Positions 24,398 through 33,051 of a stretch of 64,000 nt of DNA are shown here, piece by piece. Position 1 is the first letter of the stretch. The number at the start of each line of letters is the position of its first letter. The DNA is from Orrella sp037026685 (lineage in GTDB: Bacteria; Pseudomonadota; Gammaproteobacteria; Burkholderiales; Burkholderiaceae_B). The stretch is from positions 124,001 to 188,000 of the forward strand of contig NZ_JBANET010000005.1 in the NCBI RefSeq assembly GCF_037026685.1, given 5' to 3'. The notes below the pieces were generated by a model. The model did no database searches. It had not been told where the DNA came from and saw nothing but the letters and a program-made list of their open reading frames with translations. Position numbers and translations under genes: made by a program.

Positions 24398-25325
24398 CTT
24401 CGACGTCCTCGGGCTGGGCGAGCCCCTGATCGAGTTCAACCAGATCGAGCGCGGCCAGCCCGGCTTTCGCCAGGGCATCGGCGGCGATACCTTCAACGCC
24501 GTGGTGGCGGCGGCGCGCCAGGGCGCGCGCACCAGCTATATCGGGCGCATCGGCGGGGCCGACGACTTCGGCCGCCTGCTGCGCGAGGCCTGGCGCAGCG
24601 AAGGCGTGGACGCCTCGGGCATGGTCCAGGATCCCGAAGCCAACAACGGCCTGTACTTCATCGAGCACGACGAGCAGGGCCACCGGTTCAGCTACGTGCG
24701 CCGGCATTCGGCCGCCTCGCGCATGCAGCCGGCCGACCTGGACAGCGGCCTGATCGAGCGGTCGCGCTTTCTGCACGTCTCGGGCATCAGCCTGGGGCTG
24801 AGCCAGAGCGCCTGCGATACCGTCTTCGCCGCCATGGAGCGGGCCCGCCAGGCCGGCACCCGGGTCTGCCTGGACGCCAACCTGCGCCTGAAGCTGTGGC
24901 CGCTGGCGCGCGCCCGCGCCATCCTGCGCGAGGCCATCGCCCAGGCCGACGTGTTCCTGCCCGGCATGGACGACATGCAGCAGCTGACCGGCCTGCAGGC
25001 GCCGCAAGCGGTGCTGGACTGGACGCGCGCGGTCAATCCCCGCGCCGTGGTGGTGCTCAAGCGCGGCCGCGACGGCGTGATGCTGGACCACGACGGCCGC
25101 CGCCACGCCGTGGCGCCATGCAAGGTCGAGGCGGTCGATGCCACCGGCGCGGGCGACTGCTTCGCGGGCAGCCTGCTGGCCCGCCTGTCGGCCGGCGACG
25201 ATTGGATCCAGGCGGTCGAGTACGCCAATGCGGCCGCGGCGCTGTCGACCACGCGCTATGGCGCGGTGGCCGCCTTGCCGCGCGCCGACGAGGTGCGGGC
25301 TTTCATGGCGCGGGCGCAAAGCTAG
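24390..25325 (+). CDS. kdgK: PfkB family sugar kinase, 2-keto-3-deoxygluconate kinase-like
   Basis: A 311-residue ribokinase-fold enzyme. It has the GGDTFNAVVAAAR substrate motif near residue 31 and the C-terminal catalytic motif DATGAGDCFAGS with its base Asp. Along with the overlapping aldolase it makes the usual KDG kinase / KDPG aldolase pair, phosphorylating a 2-keto-3-deoxy acid before cleavage. A kinase for another keto-deoxy acid is possible. Confidence 0.9.
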   Translation: MRDFDVLGLGEPLIEFNQIERGQPGFRQGIGGDTFNAVVAAARQGARTSYIGRIGGADDFGRLLREAWRSEGVDASGMVQDPEANNGLYFIEHDEQGHRFSYVRRHSAASRMQPADLDSGLIERSRFLHVSGISLGLSQSACDTVFAAMERARQAGTRVCLDANLRLKLWPLARARAILREAIAQADVFLPGMDDMQQLTGLQAPQAVLDWTRAVNPRAVVVLKRGRDGVMLDHDGRRHAVAPCKVEAVDATGAGDCFAGSLLARLSAGDDWIQAVEYANAAAALSTTRYGAVAALPRADEVRAFMARAQS

Positions 25326-25336
25326 CGGCGGCAGGC

Positions 25337-25357
25337 CCGGGCCTTGCGCAGGCCCGG
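25337..25357. terminator. Hairpin between convergent kdgK and gph
   Basis: CCGGGCC (25337-25343) pairs with GGCCCGG (25351-25357) around a 7-nt loop in the 51-bp convergent gap. It is a stable stem but has no T-run on either side, so terminator function is only likely by position. Confidence 0.4.
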
Positions 25358-25376
25358 CCGCCGGCCCGCCGGGGCC

Positions 25377-26084
25377 TCAGGCGGGCTGGGCCTGGGCCGC
25401 CCAGCGGGCGGCCTCGTCCAGCGACGCCACGATGCCGTCCACGTCCAGCGTGCGCACGTCCTGGCCTTCGTTATAGCCGTACGGCACCGCCAGCACCTTG
25501 CAGCCGGCCGCGCGCGCGGCCTGCGCGTCGTTCATCGAATCGCCGATCGCCAGGCAGCGGGCCGGCTGCACGCCCAGCAGCGCGCAGGCGTGCAGGACGG
25601 GGGCCGGGTCCGGCTTTTTGCGCGGCGTGGTGTCGCCGCACACCACCGCATCGAAGAACCTGGCCAGGCCGGCCTTGACCAGCAGCGGCTCGGTGAAGGC
25701 GGTGGGCTTGTTGGTGACCACGGCCAGCTTGAGCCCCTGGCCGCGCATCGCTGCCAGCCCTTCGAGCACCCCCGGGAACAGCGTGGACCTGTCGCCGTTG
25801 ACCAGGTGGTAGTGGCGATGGAAGGAGGCCAGCGCTTGTTCGAAGCGCTCGGGGTCGGGCTCGCCCGGGTCGCGGTCGGCCGCCAGTGTGCGGCGCACCA
25901 GGTGCTCGGTGCCCTTGCCCACGAAGGTGGCCAGCATGGCCTGGCGCAGCGGCGCCATGCCCAGCTCCACGCGCATGGCGTTGGCCGCGTGGGCCAGGTC
26001 GGGGATGGTGTCGAGCAAGGTGCCGTCCAGGTCGATCAGGACGGCGTCGAAGGCGCGGGCGTCAGGCACTGAGGGTCTCCGCAA
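25377..26084 (-). CDS. gph: Phosphoglycolate phosphatase
   Basis: A 235-residue HAD-superfamily phosphatase. Motif I is LIDLDGTLLDT, motif II is VVTNKP, the motif III lysine lies in RKKPDPAP and motif IV is AIGDSMND. It removes phosphate from 2-phosphoglycolate. It follows rpe with a 23-bp overlap, the conserved rpe-gph pair. In many Burkholderiales trpE comes next; here the sugar-acid island and hepT/mntA stand between them. Confidence 0.94.
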   Translation of the reverse strand: MRRPSVPDARAFDAVLIDLDGTLLDTIPDLAHAANAMRVELGMAPLRQAMLATFVGKGTEHLVRRTLAADRDPGEPDPERFEQALASFHRHYHLVNGDRSTLFPGVLEGLAAMRGQGLKLAVVTNKPTAFTEPLLVKAGLARFFDAVVCGDTTPRKKPDPAPVLHACALLGVQPARCLAIGDSMNDAQAARAAGCKVLAVPYGYNEGQDVRTLDVDGIVASLDEAARWAAQAQPA

Positions 26085-26772
26085 GGGCGATCTGCTCGCG
26101 CATGGCGTCGATCACGGTCTTGTAGTCGGGCTTGCCGAAGATGGCCGAGCCGGCCACGAAGGTGTCCGCGCCGGCGGCGCGGATCTGGGCGATGTTGTCG
26201 ATCTTGACGCCGCCGTCGATCTCCAGGGCGATGGGCTGGCCGCCCACGCGCGCCCAGGCGTCGATGCGGTGGCGCGCATCGCGCAGCTTGGCCAGCGTCG
26301 AGGGCAGGAAGCTTTGCCCGCCAAAGCCGGGGTTGACCGACATCAGCAGCACCAGGTCGAGCTTGTCCATCACGTGGTCCATCCAGGCCAGGGGCGTGGC
26401 CGGGTTGAAGACCAGCCCGGCCTGGCAGCCGTGGTCGCGGATCAGCGACAGCGTGCGGTCCACGTGGCGCGAGGCTTCCGGGTGGAAGGTGATGAGGTTG
26501 GCGCCGGCCTTGGCGAATTCGGGGATCAGCGCATCGACCGGCTCGACCATCAGGTGCACGTCGATGGGCACCTGCACGTGGGGCCGGATGGCGGCGCAGA
26601 CCATGGGGCCGATGGTCAGGTTGGGCACGTAATGGTTGTCCATCACGTCGAAATGGATCCAGTCCGCGCCGGCCGCCACCACGTCGCGGACTTCCTCGCC
26701 CAGGCGGGCGAAATCGGCCGACAGGATGCTGGGGGCGATGCGGGCGGGGGGCAGGGGATTACGGTCGGGCAT
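26062..26772 (-). CDS. rpe: Ribulose-phosphate 3-epimerase
   Basis: A 236-residue TIM-barrel enzyme interconverting ribulose 5-phosphate and xylulose 5-phosphate. All family motifs are present: PSILSADFARLGEE, HFDVMDNHYVPN, DVHLMVEP, SVNPGFGGQ and EIDGGV. The ATG at 26772 fits the usual length. The open frame extends far upstream through apaG and mltA on the other strand, but that is an antisense artefact of the GC-rich code. Confidence 0.97.
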   Translation of the reverse strand: MPDRNPLPPARIAPSILSADFARLGEEVRDVVAAGADWIHFDVMDNHYVPNLTIGPMVCAAIRPHVQVPIDVHLMVEPVDALIPEFAKAGANLITFHPEASRHVDRTLSLIRDHGCQAGLVFNPATPLAWMDHVMDKLDLVLLMSVNPGFGGQSFLPSTLAKLRDARHRIDAWARVGGQPIALEIDGGVKIDNIAQIRAAGADTFVAGSAIFGKPDYKTVIDAMREQIALAETLSA

Positions 26773-26795
26773 GATCGGGGCCGGATGGCAAGGGC

Positions 26796-26810
26796 ATAAT
26801 GTGCCATTAT
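26796..26810. promoter_or_regulatory. 15-bp perfect dyad in the rpe-apaG divergent promoter region
   Basis: ATAATG-TGC-CATTAT is a perfect inverted repeat between divergent rpe and apaG, in the only AT-rich part of the gap. CATAAT (26795-26800) could be the -10 for apaG. The symmetry means similar hexamers occur on both strands, so the element may be a face-to-face promoter pair or an operator. Confidence 0.4.
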
Positions 26811-26895
26811 TGCAGTTCGGCGCATGCCCCGCCCGCCGGGGCCGCCTGGCGGGGCCAGGCGCGCCCGGCCCAAGGGCCTTACCCCGGAACCGCCC

Positions 26896-27270
26896 GTGAA
26901 ACCATACGATCTCACCGTAGTCGTGGCACCGCGTTTCGTGCCCGAGCAATCCGATCCCGCCGCGCAGCAGTACGTCTTCGCCTATACGGTGCGCATCACC
27001 AATACCGGCGAGCGGCCGGCGCAGGTCATCGCGCGCCACTGGATCATCACCGACGGCAACCAGCGCGAGCAGGAAGTGCGCGGCCTGGGCGTGGTCGGCC
27101 AGCAGCCGCTGCTTGCGCCGGGCGAAACCTTCGAATACACCAGCGGCTGTCCGCTGCCCACCCCGGTGGGCACCATGCGCGGCACCTACCATTGCGTGGG
27201 CGAGAACGGCATCCCCTTCGAAGTCCCCATTTCCGAATTCGTGCTGGCCATGCCGCGCACCCTGCACTGA
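26896..27270 (+). CDS. apaG: ApaG protein (Co2+/Mg2+ efflux-associated, FN3-like fold)
   Basis: A 124-residue beta-sandwich protein. Conserved blocks are AYTVRITNTG, ARHWIITDGN, VRGLGVVGQQP and FEYTSGCPLPTPVGTMRG. Its biochemical role is poorly defined in the literature. It starts at GTG (26896) in the usual VKPYDLTV form of the family. It is divergent from rpe and 6 bp ahead of mltA. Confidence 0.94.
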   Translation: MKPYDLTVVVAPRFVPEQSDPAAQQYVFAYTVRITNTGERPAQVIARHWIITDGNQREQEVRGLGVVGQQPLLAPGETFEYTSGCPLPTPVGTMRGTYHCVGENGIPFEVPISEFVLAMPRTLH

Positions 27271-27276
27271 GCCTTT

Positions 27277-28590
27277 ATGAAGCGTCTTTCCGCAGTCCTG
27301 ACCGTGACGGCCATGCTGGCCGCCTGCTCCACGCCCACCAGCCGCCAGGACGCGCCGCCCGATACGGGCGTGCCCGGGGCCCCGGCGCCCGGCGTGCCCG
27401 CCCTCGAGGGTCCGCTGGTGGTGCCGCCGCTTGCGCGCCTGCCCGACACCGCGCCGCGCCAGCTGGCCGGCCGCTGGGCGCAGGCCGGCTTTGCCGAGCT
27501 GCCCGGCTGGAACGCCGACGACATGCGCGGCGCCTGGGACGCCTTCCTGCGCAATTGCCGCGGACTGATGCGCCCGACCGGCGGGCCGCTGACCGCGCCG
27601 GCGCGCGCGGCCCCGCGCGACTGGCAGCCGGTGTGCGCGGCCGCGGCCGATCCGGCCCAGGCCCCCGACCCGGCCGACGCCGCCGCGGTGCGCCGCTTCC
27701 TGCAAACCCACCTGCAGCCCTGGCGCCTGCTCGATGCGCAGGGCAAGCCCGCGGCCAACACCGTCACCGGCTACTACGAACCCCTGGTGCGCGGCTCGCG
27801 CCGCCAGGGCGGCAAGTACCAGTGGCCGCTGTACGCGCCGCCCGAGGACCTGCTGACCATCGACCTGGGCTCGGTCTATCCCGAGCTGGCCGGCAAGCGC
27901 GTGCGCGGCAAGCTCGAAGGCCGCCGCGTGGTGCCCTACGACACGCGCGCCGAGATCGCGGCCGCCAGCCATCGCCAGCCCAAGGCGCTGGTGTGGGTGG
28001 ACGATCCGGTCGATGCCTTCTTCCTGCAGATACAGGGTTCGGGGCGCGTCGAGCTGGCCGAGGGCCCGGGCGCGGGCACCACCATCCGCATGGCCTACGC
28101 CGACCACAACGGCCGGCCCTATGTGTCGATCGGCCGCTGGCTGGCCGACCAGGGCGAGCTGCCGCTGGCCCAGACCTCGATGCAGAACATCCGCGCCTGG
28201 GCGCAGCGCAATCCGGGCCGCGTGCAGGAAATGCTCAACGTCAATCCGGCCATGGTGTTCTTTAGCGAGGAGCCCGTGATCGATCCCGAGGCCGGTCCCA
28301 AGGGCGCGTACGCCATTCCCCTGACCGGGGGGCGTTCCATCGCCGTGGACGCCAGCTTCGTGCCGCTGGGCACGCCGGTCTTCCTGTCCACCACCCAGCC
28401 GGCCAGCACCCAGCCGCTGAACCGCCTGGTATTCGCCCAGGACACCGGCGCGGCCATCCGGGGCGCGGCGCGGGCCGACTACTACTGGGGCTACGGCGAG
28501 GCGGCCGGCGCCCTGGCCGGGCGCATGAAGCAGCGTGGCCAGATGTGGGTGCTGTGGCCGCGCGCCGCCGGCCAGCCCAAGGCACGCTGA
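27277..28590 (+). CDS. mltA: Membrane-bound lytic murein transglycosylase A
   Basis: A 437-residue outer-membrane lipoprotein with a signal sequence ending in the lipobox LAAC (Cys near residue 12-16). The MltA barrel domain (GYYEPLVRGSRR, FFLQIQGSGRVEL) is followed by a 3D domain whose catalytic aspartate is in FAQDTGAAIRG. It cleaves peptidoglycan glycan strands to 1,6-anhydromuropeptides. A Pro/Ala-rich linker of about 40 residues follows the lipobox. Confidence 0.95.
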   Translation: MKRLSAVLTVTAMLAACSTPTSRQDAPPDTGVPGAPAPGVPALEGPLVVPPLARLPDTAPRQLAGRWAQAGFAELPGWNADDMRGAWDAFLRNCRGLMRPTGGPLTAPARAAPRDWQPVCAAAADPAQAPDPADAAAVRRFLQTHLQPWRLLDAQGKPAANTVTGYYEPLVRGSRRQGGKYQWPLYAPPEDLLTIDLGSVYPELAGKRVRGKLEGRRVVPYDTRAEIAAASHRQPKALVWVDDPVDAFFLQIQGSGRVELAEGPGAGTTIRMAYADHNGRPYVSIGRWLADQGELPLAQTSMQNIRAWAQRNPGRVQEMLNVNPAMVFFSEEPVIDPEAGPKGAYAIPLTGGRSIAVDASFVPLGTPVFLSTTQPASTQPLNRLVFAQDTGAAIRGAARADYYWGYGEAAGALAGRMKQRGQMWVLWPRAAGQPKAR

Positions 28591-29751
28591 ATGAGCATCC
28601 TCGTTTGCGGCAGCGGCATCGTGGGGCTGGCCAGCGCCCTGGCGCTGGCGCGCGCGGGACAGCAGGTCGCCCTGCTGGGGCCGCGCAAGCCGGTGCCGCC
28701 GGCCGGCGAGCTGTACCACCCGCGCGTCTACGCCATCTCGCCGGCCAGCCAGGCTTTCCTGGCCGAGCTGGGCGCCTGGGACGCGCTGCCGGCCGGGCGC
28801 ATCGCCGAGGTGCAGTCCATGGACGTGCGCGGCGATGCGGGCGGGCGTGTGCTGCTGCATGCCTGGCAGGCCGCGCGCGCGCAGATGGCCTGGATCGTCG
28901 AGGCCGGCGAGATCGAGCGCGCGCTGGCCCAGGCCGTGCAGATCCGCGGCATCGAGTGGATCGCCGAGCACTATGCCTCCTACGAGCAGGGCGAACTGAT
29001 CACGGCCTCGGGGCGCCGGCTGCGTCCGGAACTGACCGTGGCCGCCGACGGCGCGCGCTCGGCCTTGCGCGCCGCCGCCGGGGTGCGGGCCGAGGCGCGG
29101 CCCTACGACGCCGTCGGCCTGGTCACCCACCTGGACGCGCGCCTGGCCCACGGCGGCTGCGCCTTCCAGTGGTTCCGCGAGGACGGCGTGCTGGCCCTGC
29201 TGCCGCTGCCCGATACGGCGCAGGGCGCGCAGGTGTCCATGGTGTGGTCCATGAAAGCCGAGCCAGCGCGTGCGCTGCAGGCCTTGCCCGCCGGCGAGCA
29301 GGCGCGTGTGCTTACCGAGCGGCTGGCGCAGGCCACCGGCGGCGTGCTGGGCGAGCTCGCGCCGCGCCAGCCGCTGCTGGGTTTTGATCTGACGCTGGAA
29401 AGCTCGGCTATGATCGGCGAACGCCTGGCGCTGGTGGGCGATGCGGCGCACCGCGTGCATCCGCTGGCCGGCCAGGGCCTGAACCTGGGCCTGGCCGACG
29501 CCAAGGCCCTGGCGCAGGCGGTCGCCGGCCGCGAGGCATTCCGTCCGGCCGGCGATCCGCGCGTGCTGCGCCGCTACCGGCGCGCGCGCGCCGAGCCGGT
29601 CCTGGCCATGAGCCTGGCCACCGACGGGCTGCAGCAGCTCTTTGACGCGCCCTGGGGCCTGGCCCGCTGGCTGCGCAACGCGGGCATGCATGGCGTCGAG
29701 CGCCTGCCCTGGGTCAAGCGGCAGCTGATCGCGCGGGCTTCCGAACAATGA
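28591..29751 (+). CDS. UbiH/UbiF/Coq6-family FAD hydroxylase
   Basis: A 386-residue flavoprotein monooxygenase. CGSGIVGLASALALA is the dinucleotide-binding motif and LVGDAAHRVHPLAGQGLNLG the second FAD motif with the usual GD and HP. The family hydroxylates the aromatic ring of ubiquinone precursors; which position cannot be told. It starts directly at the mltA stop and overlaps the dsbC start by 4 bp. Confidence 0.9.
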   Translation: MSILVCGSGIVGLASALALARAGQQVALLGPRKPVPPAGELYHPRVYAISPASQAFLAELGAWDALPAGRIAEVQSMDVRGDAGGRVLLHAWQAARAQMAWIVEAGEIERALAQAVQIRGIEWIAEHYASYEQGELITASGRRLRPELTVAADGARSALRAAAGVRAEARPYDAVGLVTHLDARLAHGGCAFQWFREDGVLALLPLPDTAQGAQVSMVWSMKAEPARALQALPAGEQARVLTERLAQATGGVLGELAPRQPLLGFDLTLESSAMIGERLALVGDAAHRVHPLAGQGLNLGLADAKALAQAVAGREAFRPAGDPRVLRRYRRARAEPVLAMSLATDGLQQLFDAPWGLARWLRNAGMHGVERLPWVKRQLIARASEQ

Positions 29752-30539
29752 GGGTGGCAATTCCGATGCAAGAATCGACGCAGGCAAGTTTCTCCCCGGC
29801 AAGGCGGCCCAGCGGCGCCCGTCGCGGCATGCGGGCCCGGGCAGGCGCGTTGGCCCTGGCCTGGCTGCTGGGCCTGGGCGGCATCGCGCAGGCCGCCCAG
29901 GACGCCGAGGCCGACACCGAGGCCGTGCGCAAGCTGTTTTCCGAGCGTTTCAACGACGTGCCGGTGGCGGCCGTGCGCCTGACGCCCTACGGCCTGTACG
30001 AGGTGCAGGTCGGCAGCGACCTGGTCTACACCGATGCCCAGGTCACCTTCCTGCTGGACGGCACGCTCATCGACGCCGAGACCCGCCGCGACCTGACCCG
30101 CGAGCGCCGCGAGGCGCTGCTGGCCGTGCCCTTCGACGAACTGCCGCTCGCGCTGGCGGTCAAACAGGTCAAGGGCGACGGCTCGCGGCGGCTGGCCATC
30201 TTCGAGGACCCCAACTGCGGCTACTGCAAGCAGATGCGCCACACGCTCGAGGACGTCGACAACGTCACGCTCTACACTTTCCTGCTGCCCATCCTGACGC
30301 CCGACTCGCACGAGAAGGTCCGCGACGTCTGGTGCGCCGGCGACCCCGTGCGGGCCTGGGACGACTGGATGCTGCGCAACAAGCCTCCTGCGCGGGCCAC
30401 TTGCGAGCATCCCGCCGACCAGGTCATCGCCCTGGCGCAGAAGCTGATGGTGCGGGGCACCCCGACGCTGTTCTTCGCCGACGGCACGCGCGCGCCCGGC
30501 GCCCTGACGCGCGAGGCGCTCGAGCGCCGCTTGAAATGA
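29748..30539 (+). CDS. dsbC: Thiol:disulfide interchange protein DsbC
   Basis: A 263-residue periplasmic disulfide isomerase. An Arg-rich N-terminus and hydrophobic segment ending AQA (about residue 49) form the signal peptide. A dimerisation domain follows, then the thioredoxin domain with active site C157-GY-C160 and the cis-proline loop RGTPTLFF. The ATG at 29748 overlaps the upstream stop; an ATG at 29766 gives a more normal signal peptide and may be the true start. Confidence 0.93.
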   Translation: MRVAIPMQESTQASFSPARRPSGARRGMRARAGALALAWLLGLGGIAQAAQDAEADTEAVRKLFSERFNDVPVAAVRLTPYGLYEVQVGSDLVYTDAQVTFLLDGTLIDAETRRDLTRERREALLAVPFDELPLALAVKQVKGDGSRRLAIFEDPNCGYCKQMRHTLEDVDNVTLYTFLLPILTPDSHEKVRDVWCAGDPVRAWDDWMLRNKPPARATCEHPADQVIALAQKLMVRGTPTLFFADGTRAPGALTREALERRLK

Positions 30540-30573
30540 TCCCGTCCGCCCGCATCTGGTAGGCTGCGGGTGG

Positions 30574-30604
30574 GCCGCCCACGCGGGGGCGGCTTCGGTT
30601 TTTT
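30574..30604 (+). terminator. Intrinsic terminator after the mltA-ubiH-dsbC operon
   Basis: GCCGCCC (30574-30580) pairs with GGGCGGC (30587-30593) around 6 nt, followed by TTCGG and six T's. It ends the three-gene operon 35 bp after the dsbC stop and directly before the ribosome site of the next small gene. Confidence 0.75.
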
Positions 30605-30618
30605 ATAAGGAATCGCCC

Positions 30619-30810
30619 ATGCGCTTGCTTCTTGCCCTGCTGCTGCCCTGGCTGCAGTTTTTCACCATCGGCCGCCCCTTTGCCGGCATCATCTGCCTGG
30701 TCCTGCAACTGACCCTGATCGGCTGGATCCCCGCCGCCATCTGGTCCGTCTATGCCTTGAGCCAATACAAGACAGACAAAAAGATCGAGCGGGCCTTGTC
30801 CGGCCGCTGA
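30619..30810 (+). CDS. Pmp3/YqaE-like small membrane protein
   Basis: A 63-residue protein with two hydrophobic segments (about 3-32 and 35-50) and a short basic tail (YKTDKKIERAL). The pattern of a Gly-Ile-Cys-rich second segment ending in IPAAIWSVYAL resembles the UPF0057/Pmp3 family, thought to modulate membrane potential. TAAGGAA lies 8 bp before the ATG. It sits just after a terminator, so it probably has its own start. Confidence 0.75.
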   Translation: MRLLLALLLPWLQFFTIGRPFAGIICLVLQLTLIGWIPAAIWSVYALSQYKTDKKIERALSGR

Positions 30811-30897
30811 TCCGCCGGGGCGCGCAAGCGCCCCCGCCGCCGAGCGTGACGCCGCCCGGATGCGGCGCCCATCCGTTCACCTGCCAGGAGGCCGCGC

Positions 30898-31854
30898 GTG
30901 AAAATCGCCGTGCTCGACGACTACCTGAACGTGGCCAGCGGCTTGGCCGACTGGACCGGGCTCAACCAGGCCGAGGTCATCTTCTTTACCGATCCGCTGC
31001 CGCCGGAGCAGGACGTGCGCGCCCAGGTGCTGCAGGATTTCGACGTGGTGGTGGCCATGCGCGAGCGTACGCCGTTCCCCGCCGGGCTGCTCGAGCGCCT
31101 GCCGCGCCTGAAGCTGCTGGTGACCACGGGGCTGCGCAACAACGCCATCGACATGCAGGCGGCGCGCCGGCAGGGCATCACGGTCTCGGGCGCGCCGGGC
31201 GATCCGCTTAGCGCCAACGCCACTGGCGAACTGGCCTGGGCCCTGATCCTGGGCCTGACCAAGCGCATTCCCCAGGAAGCGGCGGGCATGCGCGCGGGGG
31301 GCTGGCAAAGCGCCATGCCCGAAGGGCTGGCCGGCAAGCGCCTGGGCGTGGTCGGGCTGGGCAAGCTGGGCCAGCACGTGGCGCGCGTGGGCCTGGCCTT
31401 CGGCATGCAGGTGCAGGCCTGGAGCCCCAACCTGACCGACGAGCGCGCCCGCCAGGCCGGGGTGCAGCGGGTGGGCAAGCAGGAGCTGTTCGCCGCCTCG
31501 GACATCGTCAGCCTGCACCTGGTGCTCTCGGCCTCCACGGCTGGCGTGGTCGACGCCGCGGCCTTGCGCGCCATGCGCCCGAGCGCCTACCTGATCAACA
31601 CCGCGCGCGCCGGCCTGGTCGATAACGCCGCGCTGCTGCAGGCGCTGCAGGCGCGCGCCATCGCCGGCGCCGGGCTGGACGTGTTCGAGCAAGAACCCCT
31701 GCCCGAGTCCGACGCCCTGCGCCAGCTCGATAACGTCATCCTGACGCCCCACCTGGGCTACGTCTCGCAGCCCAACTTCCAGGCCTTCTATGGCCACGCG
31801 GTCGAGGCCATCGCCAGCTGGATGGGCGGGGTGCCGCTGCGAGTGCTCAACTGA
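30898..31854 (+). CDS. D-2-hydroxyacid dehydrogenase
   Basis: A 318-residue NAD-dependent oxidoreductase of the D-isomer 2-hydroxyacid family. GVVGLGKLGQHVARVG is the nucleotide site. The catalytic Arg is in NTARAGLV, Glu in DVFEQEPLP and His in LTPHLGYV. It begins at GTG with CAGGAGG upstream. Substrate could be a phosphoglycerate-like or short hydroxy acid; the context is uninformative. The next gene starts 12 bp downstream. Confidence 0.9.
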   Translation: MKIAVLDDYLNVASGLADWTGLNQAEVIFFTDPLPPEQDVRAQVLQDFDVVVAMRERTPFPAGLLERLPRLKLLVTTGLRNNAIDMQAARRQGITVSGAPGDPLSANATGELAWALILGLTKRIPQEAAGMRAGGWQSAMPEGLAGKRLGVVGLGKLGQHVARVGLAFGMQVQAWSPNLTDERARQAGVQRVGKQELFAASDIVSLHLVLSASTAGVVDAAALRAMRPSAYLINTARAGLVDNAALLQALQARAIAGAGLDVFEQEPLPESDALRQLDNVILTPHLGYVSQPNFQAFYGHAVEAIASWMGGVPLRVLN

Positions 31855-31866
31855 ACCCGGACGCGC

Positions 31867-33051
31867 ATGCCTCCCGTCTTTCCCGCCTCCTCCGTCGCCC
31901 GCTGGCTGCTCGTCCTGGTCCTGATCGCCGGGGTGTATTTCTTCGGCGGCTTCCTCGTGCCCGTGCTGGTGGCGCTGATCATCGGCTTTGCCAGCTGGCC
32001 GCTTTACCAGCGCTGGGTGGCCATGTGCGGCGGGCGCACCACGCTGGCCGCCAGCGTGGCCATCGTGGTGGTCATCCTGGTGGCCGTGGTGCCCCTGTCG
32101 CTGGCGCTGTCCTACGCCATCAAAGAGGCCGGCAGCGCCATCGCCTGGCTGCTGGCGGCCAACCGCGACGGCGTGGCCGTGCCGCGCTGGATCCTCTCGC
32201 TGCCGGTGGTCGGCGAGCGGCTGGGCGCCTACTGGGAGCAATACCTGGGCGAGCCGCATGCGCTGGGCCACTGGGTGCAGGTGTTCAGCGGCCAGCACCT
32301 GGGCAACATCTACCGCGTGGTGCTCTCGGCCACCGGCAACGTCTTCAGCCTGGCCCTGAACGTGCTCTTCATGCTGATCACGCTGTTCTTCGTCTACAAG
32401 GACGGCGACCGCATCTCGGCCCAGCTCGACCTGCTGGGCGAGCGCATCCTGCCGGCGCGCTGGCAGCGCTTCTCGCGCGTGGTGCCGGCCACCATCAGCG
32501 CCACCGTCACCGGCATGGGGCTGATCGCCATCGGCGAGGGCGTGGTGCTGGGCCTGGCCTACTGGATCGCCGGCGTGCCTTCGCCGGTGCTGCTGGGCGT
32601 GATCACCGGCTTCATGGCGCTGATCCCGGGCGGGGCGCCGCTGTCGTTCACGCTGGTGTCGCTCTACCTGATCGGCTCGGACCAGCTGGTGGCGGGCGTG
32701 GCCCTGTTCGTCTGGGGCTCGGTCGAGCTTTTCATCGTCGACAAGACCCTGCGCCCGCGGCTGGTCGGCGGCCCGGTCAAGCTGCCTTTCCTGCCCACCT
32801 TCTTCGGCCTGGTCGGCGGCGTCAAGACCATGGGTTTCGTGGGCTTGTTCATCGGTCCGGTGCTGATGGCGCTGCTGGTGGCGGTCTGGCGCGAATGGCT
32901 GCGCGACGTGCAGGAAGAAACCGACGCCTTGCGCGTGCGCGGCCATAAGCAGAACCTGGCTCAGGCGCAGGCCGGCCCGGACGCGGACGCCGGGCCGCGC
33001 CCCGCGCAGGGCGCCGGGCAGCCCAAGGGCGCGCACGACAAGCTGCGCTAA
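31867..33051 (+). CDS. AI-2E (PerM/YdiK) family membrane protein
   Basis: A 394-residue inner-membrane protein with about eight spans and the family blocks YFFGGFLVPVLVALIIGF, FFVYKDGDRI, GVITGFMALIPGGAPL and KTMGFVGLFIGPVLMALLV. Some members export autoinducer-2; others act in ion homeostasis. It carries a hydrophilic Gln/Ala/Gly-rich C-terminal tail. It appears co-transcribed with the dehydrogenase upstream. Confidence 0.88.
   Translation: MPPVFPASSVARWLLVLVLIAGVYFFGGFLVPVLVALIIGFASWPLYQRWVAMCGGRTTLAASVAIVVVILVAVVPLSLALSYAIKEAGSAIAWLLAANRDGVAVPRWILSLPVVGERLGAYWEQYLGEPHALGHWVQVFSGQHLGNIYRVVLSATGNVFSLALNVLFMLITLFFVYKDGDRISAQLDLLGERILPARWQRFSRVVPATISATVTGMGLIAIGEGVVLGLAYWIAGVPSPVLLGVITGFMALIPGGAPLSFTLVSLYLIGSDQLVAGVALFVWGSVELFIVDKTLRPRLVGGPVKLPFLPTFFGLVGGVKTMGFVGLFIGPVLMALLVAVWREWLRDVQEETDALRVRGHKQNLAQAQAGPDADAGPRPAQGAGQPKGAHDKLR

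Noticed and set aside
26062..29802. A 1246-codon minus-strand open frame running through apaG, mltA and the UbiH-like gene
   Set aside because: Only the C-terminal 236 residues are rpe. The upstream part is low-complexity Arg/Ala/Gly/His antisense of three well-supported plus-strand genes.
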